A DNA stretch of 64,000 nt, taken from NCBI GenBank assembly GCA_027563935.2, contig JANVAS020000203.1, positions 372,001-436,000 of the forward strand, given 5' to 3'. The notes beneath the pieces are model-generated. The model was not told where the DNA came from. It saw nothing but the letters and a program-made list of their open reading frames with translations, and ran no database searches. Of the stretch, positions 37,101 through 46,516 are shown piece after piece (position 1 is the first letter of the stretch; each line of letters opens with the position of its first letter). Position numbers and translations under genes: made by a program. This DNA comes from Costus lasius (taxonomy: Eukaryota > Streptophyta > Magnoliopsida > Zingiberales > Costaceae).

Positions 37101-38770
37101 AAAGAAAACTCAATGCTAGACATGCCAAGTGGGTAGAGTATTTACAACAGTACACTTTTGTCTTAAAACACAAGTCTGGAGTTAACAACAAAGTTGCTGA
37201 TGCTTTAAGTAGGGTAGTCTTCATTTTGCAAACTATGCATGCTGAACTTGTAGGATTTGAACATATGAAAACTGCTTACCTAGATTGCCCTGACTTTTCT
37301 GCTACTTATGCTGATATGACTAGAGATGTTATGAGTCACCCCTTGTACACCCTTCGGGATGGGTATCTCTTCCTTGGGCCAACACTCTGTGTGCCTAAGT
37401 CCTCAATCCGGGATTTCCTAGTTTGGGAACTCCATGGAGGAGGGTCTGCTGGGCACCATGGTCGAGAGAAGACCCGTGCCTTGGTCGAGGAACGATTCTT
37501 TTGGCCTCAACTCTACCGAGATGTGGCCAAGGTAGTTAGGCATTGTGGAACCTGTCAAGCCACTAAAGTCCAGAAGCATAATTTTGGACTGTACACCCCT
37601 CTGCCTATTCCCCAGGCACCGTGGCAGGACATTAGTATGGACTTTGTTCTAGGATTGCCTAGGACTGCTGCTAGGCATGACTCTATTTATGTTGTGGTAG
37701 ACCGGTTCACAAAAATGGCTCATTTCATACCTTGCACTAAAACTACCGATGCCTCCCACATGGCTAGGATCTTCTTTAGAGACATTGTTAGGTTGCATGG
37801 TACCCCTCTCACTATAGTTTCGGATAGAGACACTAGATTTGTTAGTCATTTCTGGAGGACGCTATGGGCTCTATTGGGCACAAAACTGAAGTTCTCGACG
37901 GCCTACCATCCCCAAACGGATGGGCAGACCGAAGTGGTCAACAGATCACTTGGGAGCATCCTTAGGAGTCTTGTAGGAGAGCACCCCAGTGATTGGGACA
38001 AGCTGTTACCTACAGCTGAGTTTTCCTACAATAGTGTTCCTAACAGGACTACTGGTCTATCTCCTTTCCAGGCAAACTTAGGATACCAGCCTAACAAGCC
38101 CATTGATCTATTTTCAGCCCCTAAACATTGCAAGACTTCTATTTCGGCCCGAGATTATGCTTTCCACATTTCGCAATTACATCATGAGCTATTCAGTAAG
38201 ATTCAAGACTCTGTTAATCTATATCGTGACGATACTAATAAACATCGCCGAGAGAAGGTATTTTCTGTAGGGGATCAGGTTATGTTGCGGGTCCGCGAGG
38301 AACGCATCCAAGGACCAGGCCGCAAGTTGGACGCCAAGGGCATCGGGCCCTTCACTATTCTGAAGAAGGTCAACAATAACGCCTATCTCCTGGACCTACC
38401 GCCAGAACTGGGGATATCCTCCACCATCAATGTGGAGGATCTGACAGTGTATCATCCGCCTCTCTCTATACAAGAACCAGACACTTGCCACGACTCAGAG
38501 ATTGAGGCCATACTCGAGGACCAGACCCGACTCACCCCTGATGAGGTACAGCTTTATTACCGCATCAAATTTACTGATGGTGAGGAAGCCTGGCTCCCCG
38601 AGGCTGAGCTTGCTAGGTCCGCACCCGAGCTTCTCCAAGGGTACAAAGACAATTCTCCAGAGGAGAATTTCTCCCACCCCGGGAGAGCTGATGTGGGACC
38701 AAAGCAGGACCTTCGGAGGTCCACCCGGGTCCGAAAGAAGCCCTCTCGGTATGGCTATCCTAGCCATTAG
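34142..38770 (+). CDS. CRM-type gypsy gag-pol polyprotein, intact (1542 aa)
   Basis: Makes capsid, protease, reverse transcriptase/RNase H and integrase as one protein. Approximate residues: gag 100-290 (FLDWATKLDQYFDY onward); zinc knuckle CYNCRQKGHFAKEC 321-334; protease VIDGGSSLNAVS near 411; reverse transcriptase with YFDDILIYSK near 767; RNase H from VDCDASGIGIGG near 910; integrase HHCC from about 1097 and DDE core (MDFVLGL, SDRDTRF, HPQTDGQTEVVNRS) 1165-1265; a chromodomain-like segment EIEAILEDQ to EEAWLPEAEL, 1453-1490. The last 27 codons lie in the 3' LTR and end in an Arg-rich tail (DLRRSTRVRKKPSRYGYPSH). No stop or frameshift. ATG was chosen because it follows the primer site by about 145 bp and begins a gag-like protein. 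Confidence 0.95.
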   Translation: MATRSGAPYGLNQAIDHEVSALSIEMASLKETLATLQHSIGVIDNRLNTLESNSKMDPQTTSRPNSGSHTREPNIQGSPSHTPRVNHAQPEWEGPHAPQAPYHRPREYDVQRAIKINPPTFGGSLNPKEFLDWATKLDQYFDYSLMHNESKVRFTKCLLEGPARLYWTHIERTIERDGKPPVESWDEMKFLLRQKYVPPGFMQKLKDELGSLTQGSSTVEAYQTKLEELLIRCEVKEDQGMILSRFKTGLRPDIKRALTYFQLDTPEIAYQRAIEVEQELKNRKETLPPRPIYRPAPMHLPSSSNPKPKTAQTTDNSIPICYNCRQKGHFAKECPKKVMVLSEENIDPEPTFEEDPDQEIEVNDYDSSDDIFNTLGVVRCTLVKPTPTEDWRRTSIFHTYTKCHGHMCKVVIDGGSSLNAVSHIAATKLNLKMEPRPSPYNISWVNQTSVPVTHRCLVPIQFGTYEDKIWCDVLTMDVAQILLGCPWLYDMDVVHYGRTNTYVFTHKDQKIRLKPSLPKELRATTSKGKIEEPKKGQPTIQLIRPQTFTKEIIADQPLYTLVIKEVNPEVEEKPSPEVESILQEFSELTPEDLPEGLPPLRDIQHAIDLVPGSSLPNLPHYRMNPTEHEELKRQVDDLLCKGYIRESLSPCAVPALLTPKKDGSWRMCIDCRAINKITIKYRFPIPRLDDLLDMLVGSKWFSKLDLRSGYHQVRIREGDEWKTAFKTKDGLYEWLVMPFGLTNAPSTFMRLMTQVLRPYIGKFLVVYFDDILIYSKSQKEHLGHLRQTLTLLRDEKLYVNLKKCSFLSPKVVFLGFIVSDLGLQADPSKVQAILDWPEPKTLTEVRSFHGLATFYRRFIRNFSTIVAPITNCMKQGDFTWTKSANRAFTELKSRMTSAPVLRLPDFGKVFEVDCDASGIGIGGTLSQEGHPIAFFSEKLNEAKQKYSTYDKEFYAVVQSLRHWRHYLLHHEFTLNSDHQALSYLSAQRKLNARHAKWVEYLQQYTFVLKHKSGVNNKVADALSRVVFILQTMHAELVGFEHMKTAYLDCPDFSATYADMTRDVMSHPLYTLRDGYLFLGPTLCVPKSSIRDFLVWELHGGGSAGHHGREKTRALVEERFFWPQLYRDVAKVVRHCGTCQATKVQKHNFGLYTPLPIPQAPWQDISMDFVLGLPRTAARHDSIYVVVDRFTKMAHFIPCTKTTDASHMARIFFRDIVRLHGTPLTIVSDRDTRFVSHFWRTLWALLGTKLKFSTAYHPQTDGQTEVVNRSLGSILRSLVGEHPSDWDKLLPTAEFSYNSVPNRTTGLSPFQANLGYQPNKPIDLFSAPKHCKTSISARDYAFHISQLHHELFSKIQDSVNLYRDDTNKHRREKVFSVGDQVMLRVREERIQGPGRKLDAKGIGPFTILKKVNNNAYLLDLPPELGISSTINVEDLTVYHPPLSIQEPDTCHDSEIEAILEDQTRLTPDEVQLYYRIKFTDGEEAWLPEAELARSAPELLQGYKDNSPEENFSHPGRADVGPKQDLRRSTRVRKKPSRYGYPSH
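38677..38688 (+). other. Probable polypurine tract of F
   Basis: CCCCGGGAGAGC precedes the 3' LTR start. The GGGAGAG part is the only purine run here and lies inside the ORF. Confidence 0.6.
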
Positions 38771-40433
38771 ATATGGCTTCCTTAGGACCCCTTTTTGTTG
38801 CTTATTTTGTCTTAGATTAGGGTGCATCATATGGTAGGTTAGATCCACCCTCCAATTACACCATGTAGTTACATGCCTAGGATCCGCCACTTATGTATAG
38901 TAGGTTAGTGCATGAAATTGATGTAATAGTTTAGGTCAACTCCATTCTTGGAATGCAAGTCAAAATCAGGTCAAGACAACTCCAAGAGATGCCATGGGCC
39001 ATCAGCCCAACTCATGAAGAAATCAGCCCACCCCAATGGATCAACACCACAAGCACCCCAAATTCCACCATCCTAGTTGGCAGCCATGTGGAGTTGCCTT
39101 CATCTCTAATCAAGTCAAGGAGCAGCCTGCTCAATGTCCCTACTTCAGCTCAACATACGCCAGCCATCAAAGTCAAGGAGCAGCTTGAAACAATGTCCAC
39201 TTCAGTCCATCATGCGCCAGCCACCAAAGTCAAGGAGCAGCCTGCACTTTGCAACAACTTCAGTCCCTTCAAGTGCCAGCCGCCCATGCCAATCTGCAGC
39301 CTGCACAAAGTCAGCCATCAGCAGCCTTTTCAGTCCATCCTCATCTCAGCTTTTGAACTCACCAACCTGCTGAAGACTCCAAAGTTCAACCTCCAAGCAA
39401 TCGCCCATTTGGAAGAAGAAACCAGCCCTTGAGTTGTCTACATCAAGCTTGACTTGTGTGACTTGTTTTTGAGCTTAGGAAGGGAGTTAACCGTTGGAGA
39501 CTCCCCTATATGATGTAACTTCTTGTAAAGCCACCAGCTAGAGTTGAATGAATTTTCAAATTTCAGAAGTGTGTCTTCTAATGGTGTGTGTCACCTAACC
39601 CCTCCCTTCCTTCCAACCATTGCCGAGAGCCTCCTGTCCATCCCCTCTTGCTCTTCAACCTTCTTCCACCACTTGCGCTTGTCTTGAAGATGGGAGTTCA
39701 CGCCACTTCCTCCCCTTAACCTTGACAAGCCTTCAGTCCAAGAGGAAGAACTGGACAGCCGAGACTCAAGATGGTGTCATGCCGAGATCAAGCCACCACC
39801 TAGTTAAGCTAAGTCTCTCTACTATCTTGGTTGTTGTTCCTTGTTGCTTGTTGGACAGCCCCTTTGCACCCACATTTGTTTTCTGCAGGTGGTGCAAGGC
39901 CATGGGATGATAAGCAAGCCGCCCATCTTTCTTCTCCCTCTAATCTAGTTAGTCTATGTTATGTTAGCAAGGGAATTTGGAGGCTATCCTCCCCCTTGAA
40001 TGTTCTTGTGTTAAGTGGCCTCTTAATATTATTTCAAATTCACCCACGCATGTGTGGGATGCTGCAATGCCATGTGTGTAAGCTCATAGGGCCCTACTTC
40101 GTGAGATTCAACCATTGGACCGGTGAAGAACGGGAAGGTCACCCTTTCTATTCTCAAAGGGTGCAAGGTGAGTTCCTCCCCTAGAGTAGCTTTATTGCTT
40201 ATGATAGAACCGCATGCTAGACCTAATTGAGGTTAGAGAATCGCATGATAAGCTTTGTCAAATTTCATTTTACCTAGAAGAGCATGCTAGGATAGTTTCG
40301 GTTTTCACTACTACTTACTAAAACAAGCTAGTTTCAAACTACGATAGCTCAAGGGGTTTACTAAGTTATACTTATTTAGCAAAATGTTTTCAAAGCGCGT
40401 TGTTTGAATGTTGCATGCTTGGTGACCCCATCA
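38689..40433 (+). repeat. 3' LTR of F (1745 bp)
   Basis: Same length as the 5' LTR and nearly identical. Its first 82 bases include the end of the gag-pol ORF and its stop codon. Confidence 0.95.
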
Positions 40434-40866
40434 CAATCAGGCTATGTTTTTAGCTTGAATGGTGGAGCAGTGGTGTGGAAAAGTTTCAAACAGTCAACTG
40501 TTGCTGATTCCACAACAGAAGTCGAGTATGTTGCAGCCTCGGAAGCATCCAAGGAGGCAGTGTGGATTCGTAAGTTCGTGAGAGAACTTGGTGTTGTTCC
40601 TTCGAGTGTAGATCCTTTGGTTATCTTCTGTGATAACACTGGAGCCATCGCACAAGCAAAGGAACCACGGTCGCACCAGAAGTCCAAGCACATACAGAGA
40701 CGGTTTCACTTGATCCGGGAGATCATTGATCGTGGCGAGATCAAAATCTGCAAGGTTCATACAGATGACAATCTGGCAGACCCGCTTACTAAGCCTCTGG
40801 CGCAGCAGAAGCATGAGAAGCACTGTAATAATATGGGTTTGAGGTTTCTCAACCATTAGATTAAGT

Positions 40867-40879
40867 GCAAGTGGGAGAT
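40867..40879 (+). other. Polypurine tract of copia E
   Basis: GCAAGTGGGAGAT directly before the 3' LTR start, 7 bp after the pol stop codon. Confidence 0.9.
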
Positions 40880-42561
40880 TGTTGGGGTATGCCCTTAAGG
40901 CTAATGTTTGAGGCCTTTGGGATTGTAACAGTATCATGTAATAAACTCTTGTGTTTATAAAGGCATGGTTAATGTCTCAAAGCTGTTCAGCTAGGCTGAC
41001 ATGCTATAATGTCCTTAGTCGATATATCTTGGTGAACATGAGACAGCCTTGATATGATTGAGACTAATATGTGTTCTAATCTTATAGGATGCTTCGAGCA
41101 TGGAATAAGATGTAGACTCATGGGTACATTGGATGTACTGGACAGACCCTACTAGGATATTCTTATTGCTTGTCACAATGTGAATAATCCTTGTATGCTA
41201 CAAGTGGCACATGTCCTTTGACTTGAGATCACTTGTGTCTCTGAATGATGATTGTCATTGTTTTGAGGTAGTTCAATATCATTTGAAAGATAATGGTTAT
41301 AGACTATCTTGGATAATGAGCTTGAGTCAGGTTAGGGCACTAGTGATAGATAGAGGATTGCCGTCTCCTTGTTGAAGGAGTGTGATGTTCTATAAGGGCC
41401 CCCCTAGATGAGATGATTGAGATAGTGTATGGCCATACCCAGATGACTATGATCATCTGATCTAATCATGCTCATCATATTGGAGTCACAGGCTTGACAC
41501 GCTTGTCCAATAAGAACATCCAGTGGCAAGGGACACATGCATGCCTTGTGAATAGATTCACACTTGTGCTGTGGTTTGGGAGTAGTCTTGGAAGACTCTT
41601 TCCTTTATATCGGGAGATAGTGATGTGTTGCTAGATACCCCTCACTGATCGTGATAACGTGAGTTATCGTTACCGACATTTAAAGGAAACCCTCAGGGTC
41701 GCACAATTGATGATATGGCTTACTTGAGTCAGATCGTGTGGACTGAATTGTTTGGATTCAGTTTAAAGGGATTTAATCTCTGATTGTAAGTGAGATCTGG
41801 TCTGATCATGTTTGATTGATTAGGACTTGAGATCGGTAAGCTTCGATCGAGAGAGATGATGCTAGATCGGTGAGATCAGGAGCATCAGGAGATGAATGGT
41901 GAGATCTTGAGCCTTAGGGTTCAATATGGTCTAGACCACATGGCTTGAGCTATTTCGGTTTGGTTCATGAACCAAATGCGATTGGAACATGTTGGCTTGA
42001 ACCAGTTCACAAAGGTGAACGCTTGGTTCAATGCTAATATGCGTTTTGGGTTGGAGTAAGCGCATGGCTTGATGATCATCCATTTATGGAAAGTCATCAA
42101 GGCCGGTTTCTCTTGAACGCCAAAACGCATATGCGTTCTTGTCTTCACTTCAACGCCTTGAACTTGGTTGGGCAAGAGGTTGACGACGAGAAGTGGTTTT
42201 GCGTGTGGAGCTCTCGGCCGAAAAGGAAATCGTCTCTTCATCCCCTTACACACGGCAAGGACCCTTGAAGATTCTTGCTAGCACAAGCATCACAAGGGGT
42301 AGGCGATCTTCATCTTGTGTGTGAACTTTTGGAGGAGATCTAAGTTGCTCTCTTCTTCCAAGCCGACCTCCAAGCCAATGGCGTTGGTATGAATCTCCCT
42401 CATGCTTCAATCAATTTATCATAGTTGATTATATGAGCATGTAAGCGATCATATATGATGAAACCCTAGCAAACTTGCATGCGCCCCCTACCTTAGGGTT
42501 TCGGCCCCCCTCTTGAAAGGGGTTTTATCCGCTTGCGCTCCCCCTTGAAGGGGACTCTTCA
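40880..42561 (+). repeat. 3' LTR of copia E (1682 bp)
   Basis: Collinear with the 5' LTR except for a missing 48-bp block after GGCATGGTTA (near 40971). Ends GGGGACTCTTCA before the ATGAC duplication. Confidence 0.95.
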
Positions 42562-42566
42562 ATGAC

Positions 42567-43009
42567 CTCCCAACTACGGCGAGGTGTTAGGTTGTATCAA
42601 AGCAAGTCCCTAACCATATAGAATGATCAATGACCTCAAGTCAAGGGATCAATGCATCTCCTGTCACTTGTGAGGATAACTCATGAAACCAAGTTATAGC
42701 CTCACAGCGGGTCGGTCTAGTATATCCTCCAATGATATACCCATGTGTCTGCGTTAGCACCACGTGCCTAACCATCCCACATACCAGTCTCACAAGTACC
42801 AGAGCTGTCCCATATCCACTCAGGTACATTGACTGGGGACAATCATTTGAGCACAGATCCAATTTGTCTCCAGGGACATTATCATGTAAGTACACAATCG
42901 CAGGTGTAGACAAACAATGATAACGACAATGCCAGAAAGATATATGAATATCAGAGTCAAGTAGTACAAAGATGGACCAAAACTAGGTCCTAGGGCATAT
43001 ACACCAACA
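42567..43009 (-). repeat. 5' LTR of copia B, remaining part
   Basis: Continues B's LTR to its start (TGTTGGTGTATATGCCC on the minus strand). It matches 17896-18338 and is followed by the CCCAA duplication. Confidence 0.92.
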
Positions 43010-43014
43010 CCCAA

Positions 43015-44395
43015 AAACCTTATGCATCAATCAATGAAGGATTTCAACAAGTAGATATATATTGAAGAAATAAATTTAACATAATAGGTATATCTCCATT
43101 CATAGGCATTGACATGCATGAACATTCATCATCATAGAAAAATCTACACACTACTCATCACATGGATTCTTGTCATAAAAATTTTTAAACATCAAAAATC
43201 TCTAAATCAATGCAAAAGGTGTGAAGCATGAAACTCATAGAATCATAGTCAAAAGTGTGACATGATAGACTCAAGCAGCCTCGTATAATTTAAATCTCAG
43301 TGAATGATACATCTAAAGCAAATCAAAGATGCAACCATATGAAATAATCTAGAGAGTGCAAACAATACTTACAAAACTATATAGCAAGCTCTGACCATAA
43401 ATACATAAAGCTCTAACCAAAAATAGTATTGGGGCAAAAGCTGCAAGGTTCAAAGGTGTGCCTTCTCAAAATTTTACCGAAGAGCTACTAGCAATGATGA
43501 TGATGGTGCCGACAGTAGAGTGAGTAATCTCTAGTGGCCTGCTAGAGACTACAGTCCTAGAGGTGAGATCGTCGTCTGGTAAGCAGTGTCAAATAATGCT
43601 GCGTAGATAAAAAAATTAGAGTCAATAATGAAGATCCTGCTGCAAAAATAAATAAAATCATGGAATAAGAGGGAGCAAAAGAAATAAGAGTCTTTTGGTG
43701 GTAGAATCCAGTGTCGACGGCTGGAAACAGTGGTGTCAGAGGCAGACAGTTGTTTTTGAAGATTTCTGGATCTGGAGGCAAAATAAGTTATAACAGGTAG
43801 AAAGCAAACAAAGTATCCATTGATTTTTTTATGAAAAGTAGCCATACCCAAGAATAAAATTTAATGATCCAGATAGAAAATAGACAGAACCATGTTGTAG
43901 AATAAGATATGTTCTTTTCAGTCGTATGAAAATCAAAGGATCAAAAGATGTCAGGAATTTAGGGTATCAACAGAAAGAAGGCTAATCAGATTATTCAATC
44001 AAAAACTGCACAGAAGTTAATCAGATTTGAAAAGTTGCTATGCTTCATAGAATTGTCAGAAAATATTTTCATGAAAACCACTAATCCACAAGATAGAACG
44101 AAACATATTCTTCCAATTTCCAGTGAAAGATCAGAGTTTCAATGCATTAAAGCACCTTAAAAACTTGTAGCAAAAATGCTAATCAGATTAGTTAAGAAAA
44201 ACTGCTGCAGAATTTAATCAGAATCGAAAAGATGCTATGTGTTTTAAGATGATCTATGGACTTTAAAATTCAGAAAAAATATCCAAATAATAGTAAAAGA
44301 TGAGTACTTCGTGATGGTGCCAAAGATCAAAAATTTTCGCATTCAGTTTCATAAAATCACTACGAAAAGACACCTAATTAGATAAGCAGAATGAA
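43015..44395 (-). other. D interior, non-coding
   Basis: AT-rich; no ORF with a recognisable domain on either strand and no repeat I could identify apart from short A-rich runs. It connects B's insertion site to the palindrome array. Confidence 0.5.
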
Positions 44396-44403
44396 GAGTT
44401 AAA

Positions 44404-44728
44404 ATATGGTACCGTGAAATTTCTTACGGCAGTGCTGTAATTTACACAAAAGTCTCGGGTTAGAAATATGTAGAAATTATGGTATCGTGAAAAAGATTAT
44501 GGTACTACCGTATTTTTCACAAAAATCTCAAAATTTTCAGATAAAAATCTCTCAAAAATACGGTACCATAAAAAAAATTACGGTACTACTGTGAATGCCA
44601 TAAAACAATCTGTACAAAAATTATCAAAAAATACGGCACCGTAAAAGTTTAGCACAATATTACGGTAGTGCCGTAAAAGACGCAAAACTCTCGGGATGAA
44701 ATCAGCGGAAATTACGGCAGTGCCATAT
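44404..44728. repeat. Quasi-periodic array of palindrome pairs in D interior
   Basis: KpnI-type palindromes (ATGGTACCGT, ATACGGTACCATA and variants) start near 44404, 44477, 44558 and 44631. Each is followed by a TTACGGCAGTGCCGTAA-type near-palindrome (near 44424, 44497, 44578, 44659), with a fifth copy of the latter at 44711. Spacing is 73-81 bp. The same pairs occur twice in each D LTR (14364-14490 and 47817-47944). Several copies carry base changes in one arm. Confidence 0.8.
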
Positions 44729-44879
44729 TTTGCGCAAAATTTGATTTTCCCTGCAAAAAGAGAAAAAAATTAATTCTAAAAATAAACTAAAATAAAAGAG
44801 ACTAAACTAAATAAGAGTACTTGGGTTGCCTCCCAAGAAGCGCTAATTTTTGGTCCATAGCTTGACCAAAAATCAAACA

Positions 44880-46196
44880 TCATGGTGAAGCGGGTGGATC
44901 AATACCATAATAAATAGCATGTAATTTTTTTCTTTTCTGCTGTCCAAAAAGTTTATCCACTAATCCAGATATCCAAAATTTCATATAAATCATGATTGAT
45001 GTGGCTCTCTCAAATATGCAGAATTCAAAATCATAATTTTCAAATCTACTCAAAGTGTATTCAATAATCTTCCTAAATTTATCAATAAGCAAAATCATTA
45101 GTCCTTTCTTCAAATTTATATCTTCAATTACAATAGGACTTCTATCAAGAGATTCAAGTATTGGATCATCAAAATATTCTTTCTGTCTCACATTAGGTTC
45201 TTCAATAAAGACTAATTTTTCAAATAAATCAAAAGACATGGGCAAAACATCAGAGTGAGATTCATTCAAATCATTTTCAAATTCCTCAATCCCTTCATCA
45301 AATAACTTATCAATTTCAAAATTATTATCAAAATCAAAATCAAAGTGAGACTGTTCAAAATCAATTTCCTCATGTCTTTCCACAAATAATTCATCATCAG
45401 AAGAATCAAAATCAGAATCATATGAAAAATCATAATGAGCTTTATCAGAATCAATAGAATCAGAGTCAACCACAAAAGACTTATCATTAATCTCAACAAT
45501 ATCACCAAAATCAAAGTAGGGCTCATCAATGTCTATAATTTTCAACCCTTTATCAAACTCATTATAATTAACCACAAATGATATATTATCAAAAGAATCA
45601 ATTTCATCAAAAGGGGGTTTAACAAAATCAATTTCCTCAAACTTTTCCACAAATAAACTATCAGAAGAATCAATTTTATAATCATCAAAATCAGAGTGAG
45701 ATTCATTAATATTCACATAAGGCTCAATCTCTAAACAATCATAATCAGAGGGGGAGGTTTCTAAATCAACTTCCTCAGCTTCCAAATCAAATTCAAACAA
45801 ACAATTTTGTTGTGCTATCCGGTTTTCTAACATTTTAGTATCAGCACATATATCATTAAGCCTAGAATTTATTTGCCTTAGCGCCTCATTCATATCTTCA
45901 TTTTGTTTTGCTTGGGCACTCATGAACTTTTCAAACATTATCTCCAAGCTAGATTTTTTAGTTTTCTCAAAGTAAGGTTCAAAAATATGATTTGAGCAAT
46001 CCTCATAAAAAGAAGTTTGATTATTTTCTCATTTTGAATAACATGGCTTATTGGGATTTGGAGACATTAAAATTGGGCAGTCAGAAGCAATGTGATCATA
46101 ATATCTACAAATATCACATCTAATAGGAGAATAAGATGTCCTAGAATGATGCATATAAGAGTTAAATTAATCGGCGAGAGACTTACCTTGTGTCAT
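44880..46196 (-). pseudogene. D-encoded zinc-knuckle and acidic protein, two in-frame stops
   Basis: On the minus strand an ATG at 46196-46194 (MTQGKSLAD) is followed by a TAA at 46169-46167. The frame then continues through MHHSRTSYSPIRCDICRYYD to HIASDC, a CX2CX4HX4C zinc knuckle as in gag proteins. After a TGA at 46031-46029 it stays open to 44880. The long part has a short helical stretch (QNEDMNEALRQINSRLND), then about 230 residues very rich in Asp, Glu, Ser and Phe with repeated EEIDF and ESHSDFD motifs. No protease, RT or integrase. It may be a gag relative or an accessory protein; function unknown. Confidence 0.65.
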
Positions 46197-46490
46197 GTAT
46201 ACCTCACCTCTTTTCAGTTGCCTAGGAGTTGTAATTAAAAGACATATTTTCAAATCTATCAAGAACAGAAAGATTATCCAACACAAATCAATTTGATTTT
46301 TTTTTATTTTTCAGAATATAAAAAAATAGAAAAATATAAAACACAAGCAAATTCACAAATTTAAGAATTCACAGTTCTGTCACAACTTGTAAAATCCAAA
46401 ACTTGCAAAAATAGAAAACAAAGTTAAATCTAAAACAAATAAAACTTAATCTAGCAATACTAACAACTATTTTGATATTAACAAAACTAA

Positions 46491-46510
46491 GGTCCCCGGC
46501 AACGGCGCCA
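46491..46510 (-). other. Primer-binding site of D (tRNA-Asp)
   Basis: Minus-strand TGGCGCCGTTGCCGGGGA matches 18 nt complementary to the 3' end of plant tRNA-Asp(GTC), CCA included. It lies six bases (AGTTTT) from the LTR end. Confidence 0.85.
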
Positions 46511-46516
46511 AAAACT

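Larger units (their letters stand above)
32237..40433 (+). mobile_element. F: intact Ty3-gypsy CRM (centromeric) retrotransposon
   Basis: 8197 bp flanked by CAATC at 32232-32236 and 40434-40438, inside E's RNase H region. Both LTRs are exactly 1745 bp, with ends TGATG...CATCA. A single 1542-codon gag-pol ORF runs 81 nt into the 3' LTR. TGATG/CATCA ends, a tRNA-Met primer, an ORF overlapping the 3' LTR and an Arg-rich C-terminus are features I associate with the CRM clade. It is the youngest insertion in its stack and the only element here that looks autonomous. Confidence 0.93.
28775..40859 (+). pseudogene. Copia E gag-pol, split by F, with a nonsense codon and a frameshift
   Basis: Starts with ATG (MSFNVRSLLEREKFAG). 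Residue positions: gag to about 230, zinc knuckle CFHCGQLGHWKKDC near 238-251, protease WVLDTACG near 283, integrase HHCC from about 418. The integrase core acids are near 480 (IHSDVCGPF), 544 (SDRGGEY) and 580 (NGVSERRN). TAG at 31043-31045 replaces the CAG found in H and K. RT resumes in the same frame (31145-31810, YVDDILIIGND). Two bases are missing near 31780 relative to H (EAAYVLG), which shifts the frame. F is inserted at 32237-40433. RNase H finishes at 40439-40859 with NMGLRFLNH and TAG. Confidence 0.93.
25251..42561 (+). mobile_element. Copia E (Angela-like family 1), complete, inserted in B's LTR and invaded by F
   Basis: Flanked by ATGAC at 25246-25250 and 42562-42566. Structure: 5' LTR 25251-26980, primer site 26983-26994, leader to 28774, gag-pol 28775-32236 and 40439-40859, polypurine tract 40867-40879, 3' LTR 40880-42561. 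Apart from a 48-bp indel, the LTRs look nearly identical, so the insertion is recent. The coding region nonetheless has a nonsense codon and a 2-bp deletion besides the F insertion. Confidence 0.95.
16271..43009 (-). mobile_element. Copia B (Angela-like family 2), complete but invaded by E
   Basis: Minus-strand copia element flanked by CCCAA at 16266-16270 and 43010-43014. Its 3' LTR is 16271-18338. Its 5' LTR is 23626-25250 plus 42567-43009, split by E. Without E and its duplication both LTRs are 2068 bp. They differ at many scattered bases, so B is older than E. The interior has the primer site, leader and a broken gag-pol. The LTR starts TGTTGGTTTATATTCCC and ends GGGGTTTCCCAACA. Confidence 0.92.
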
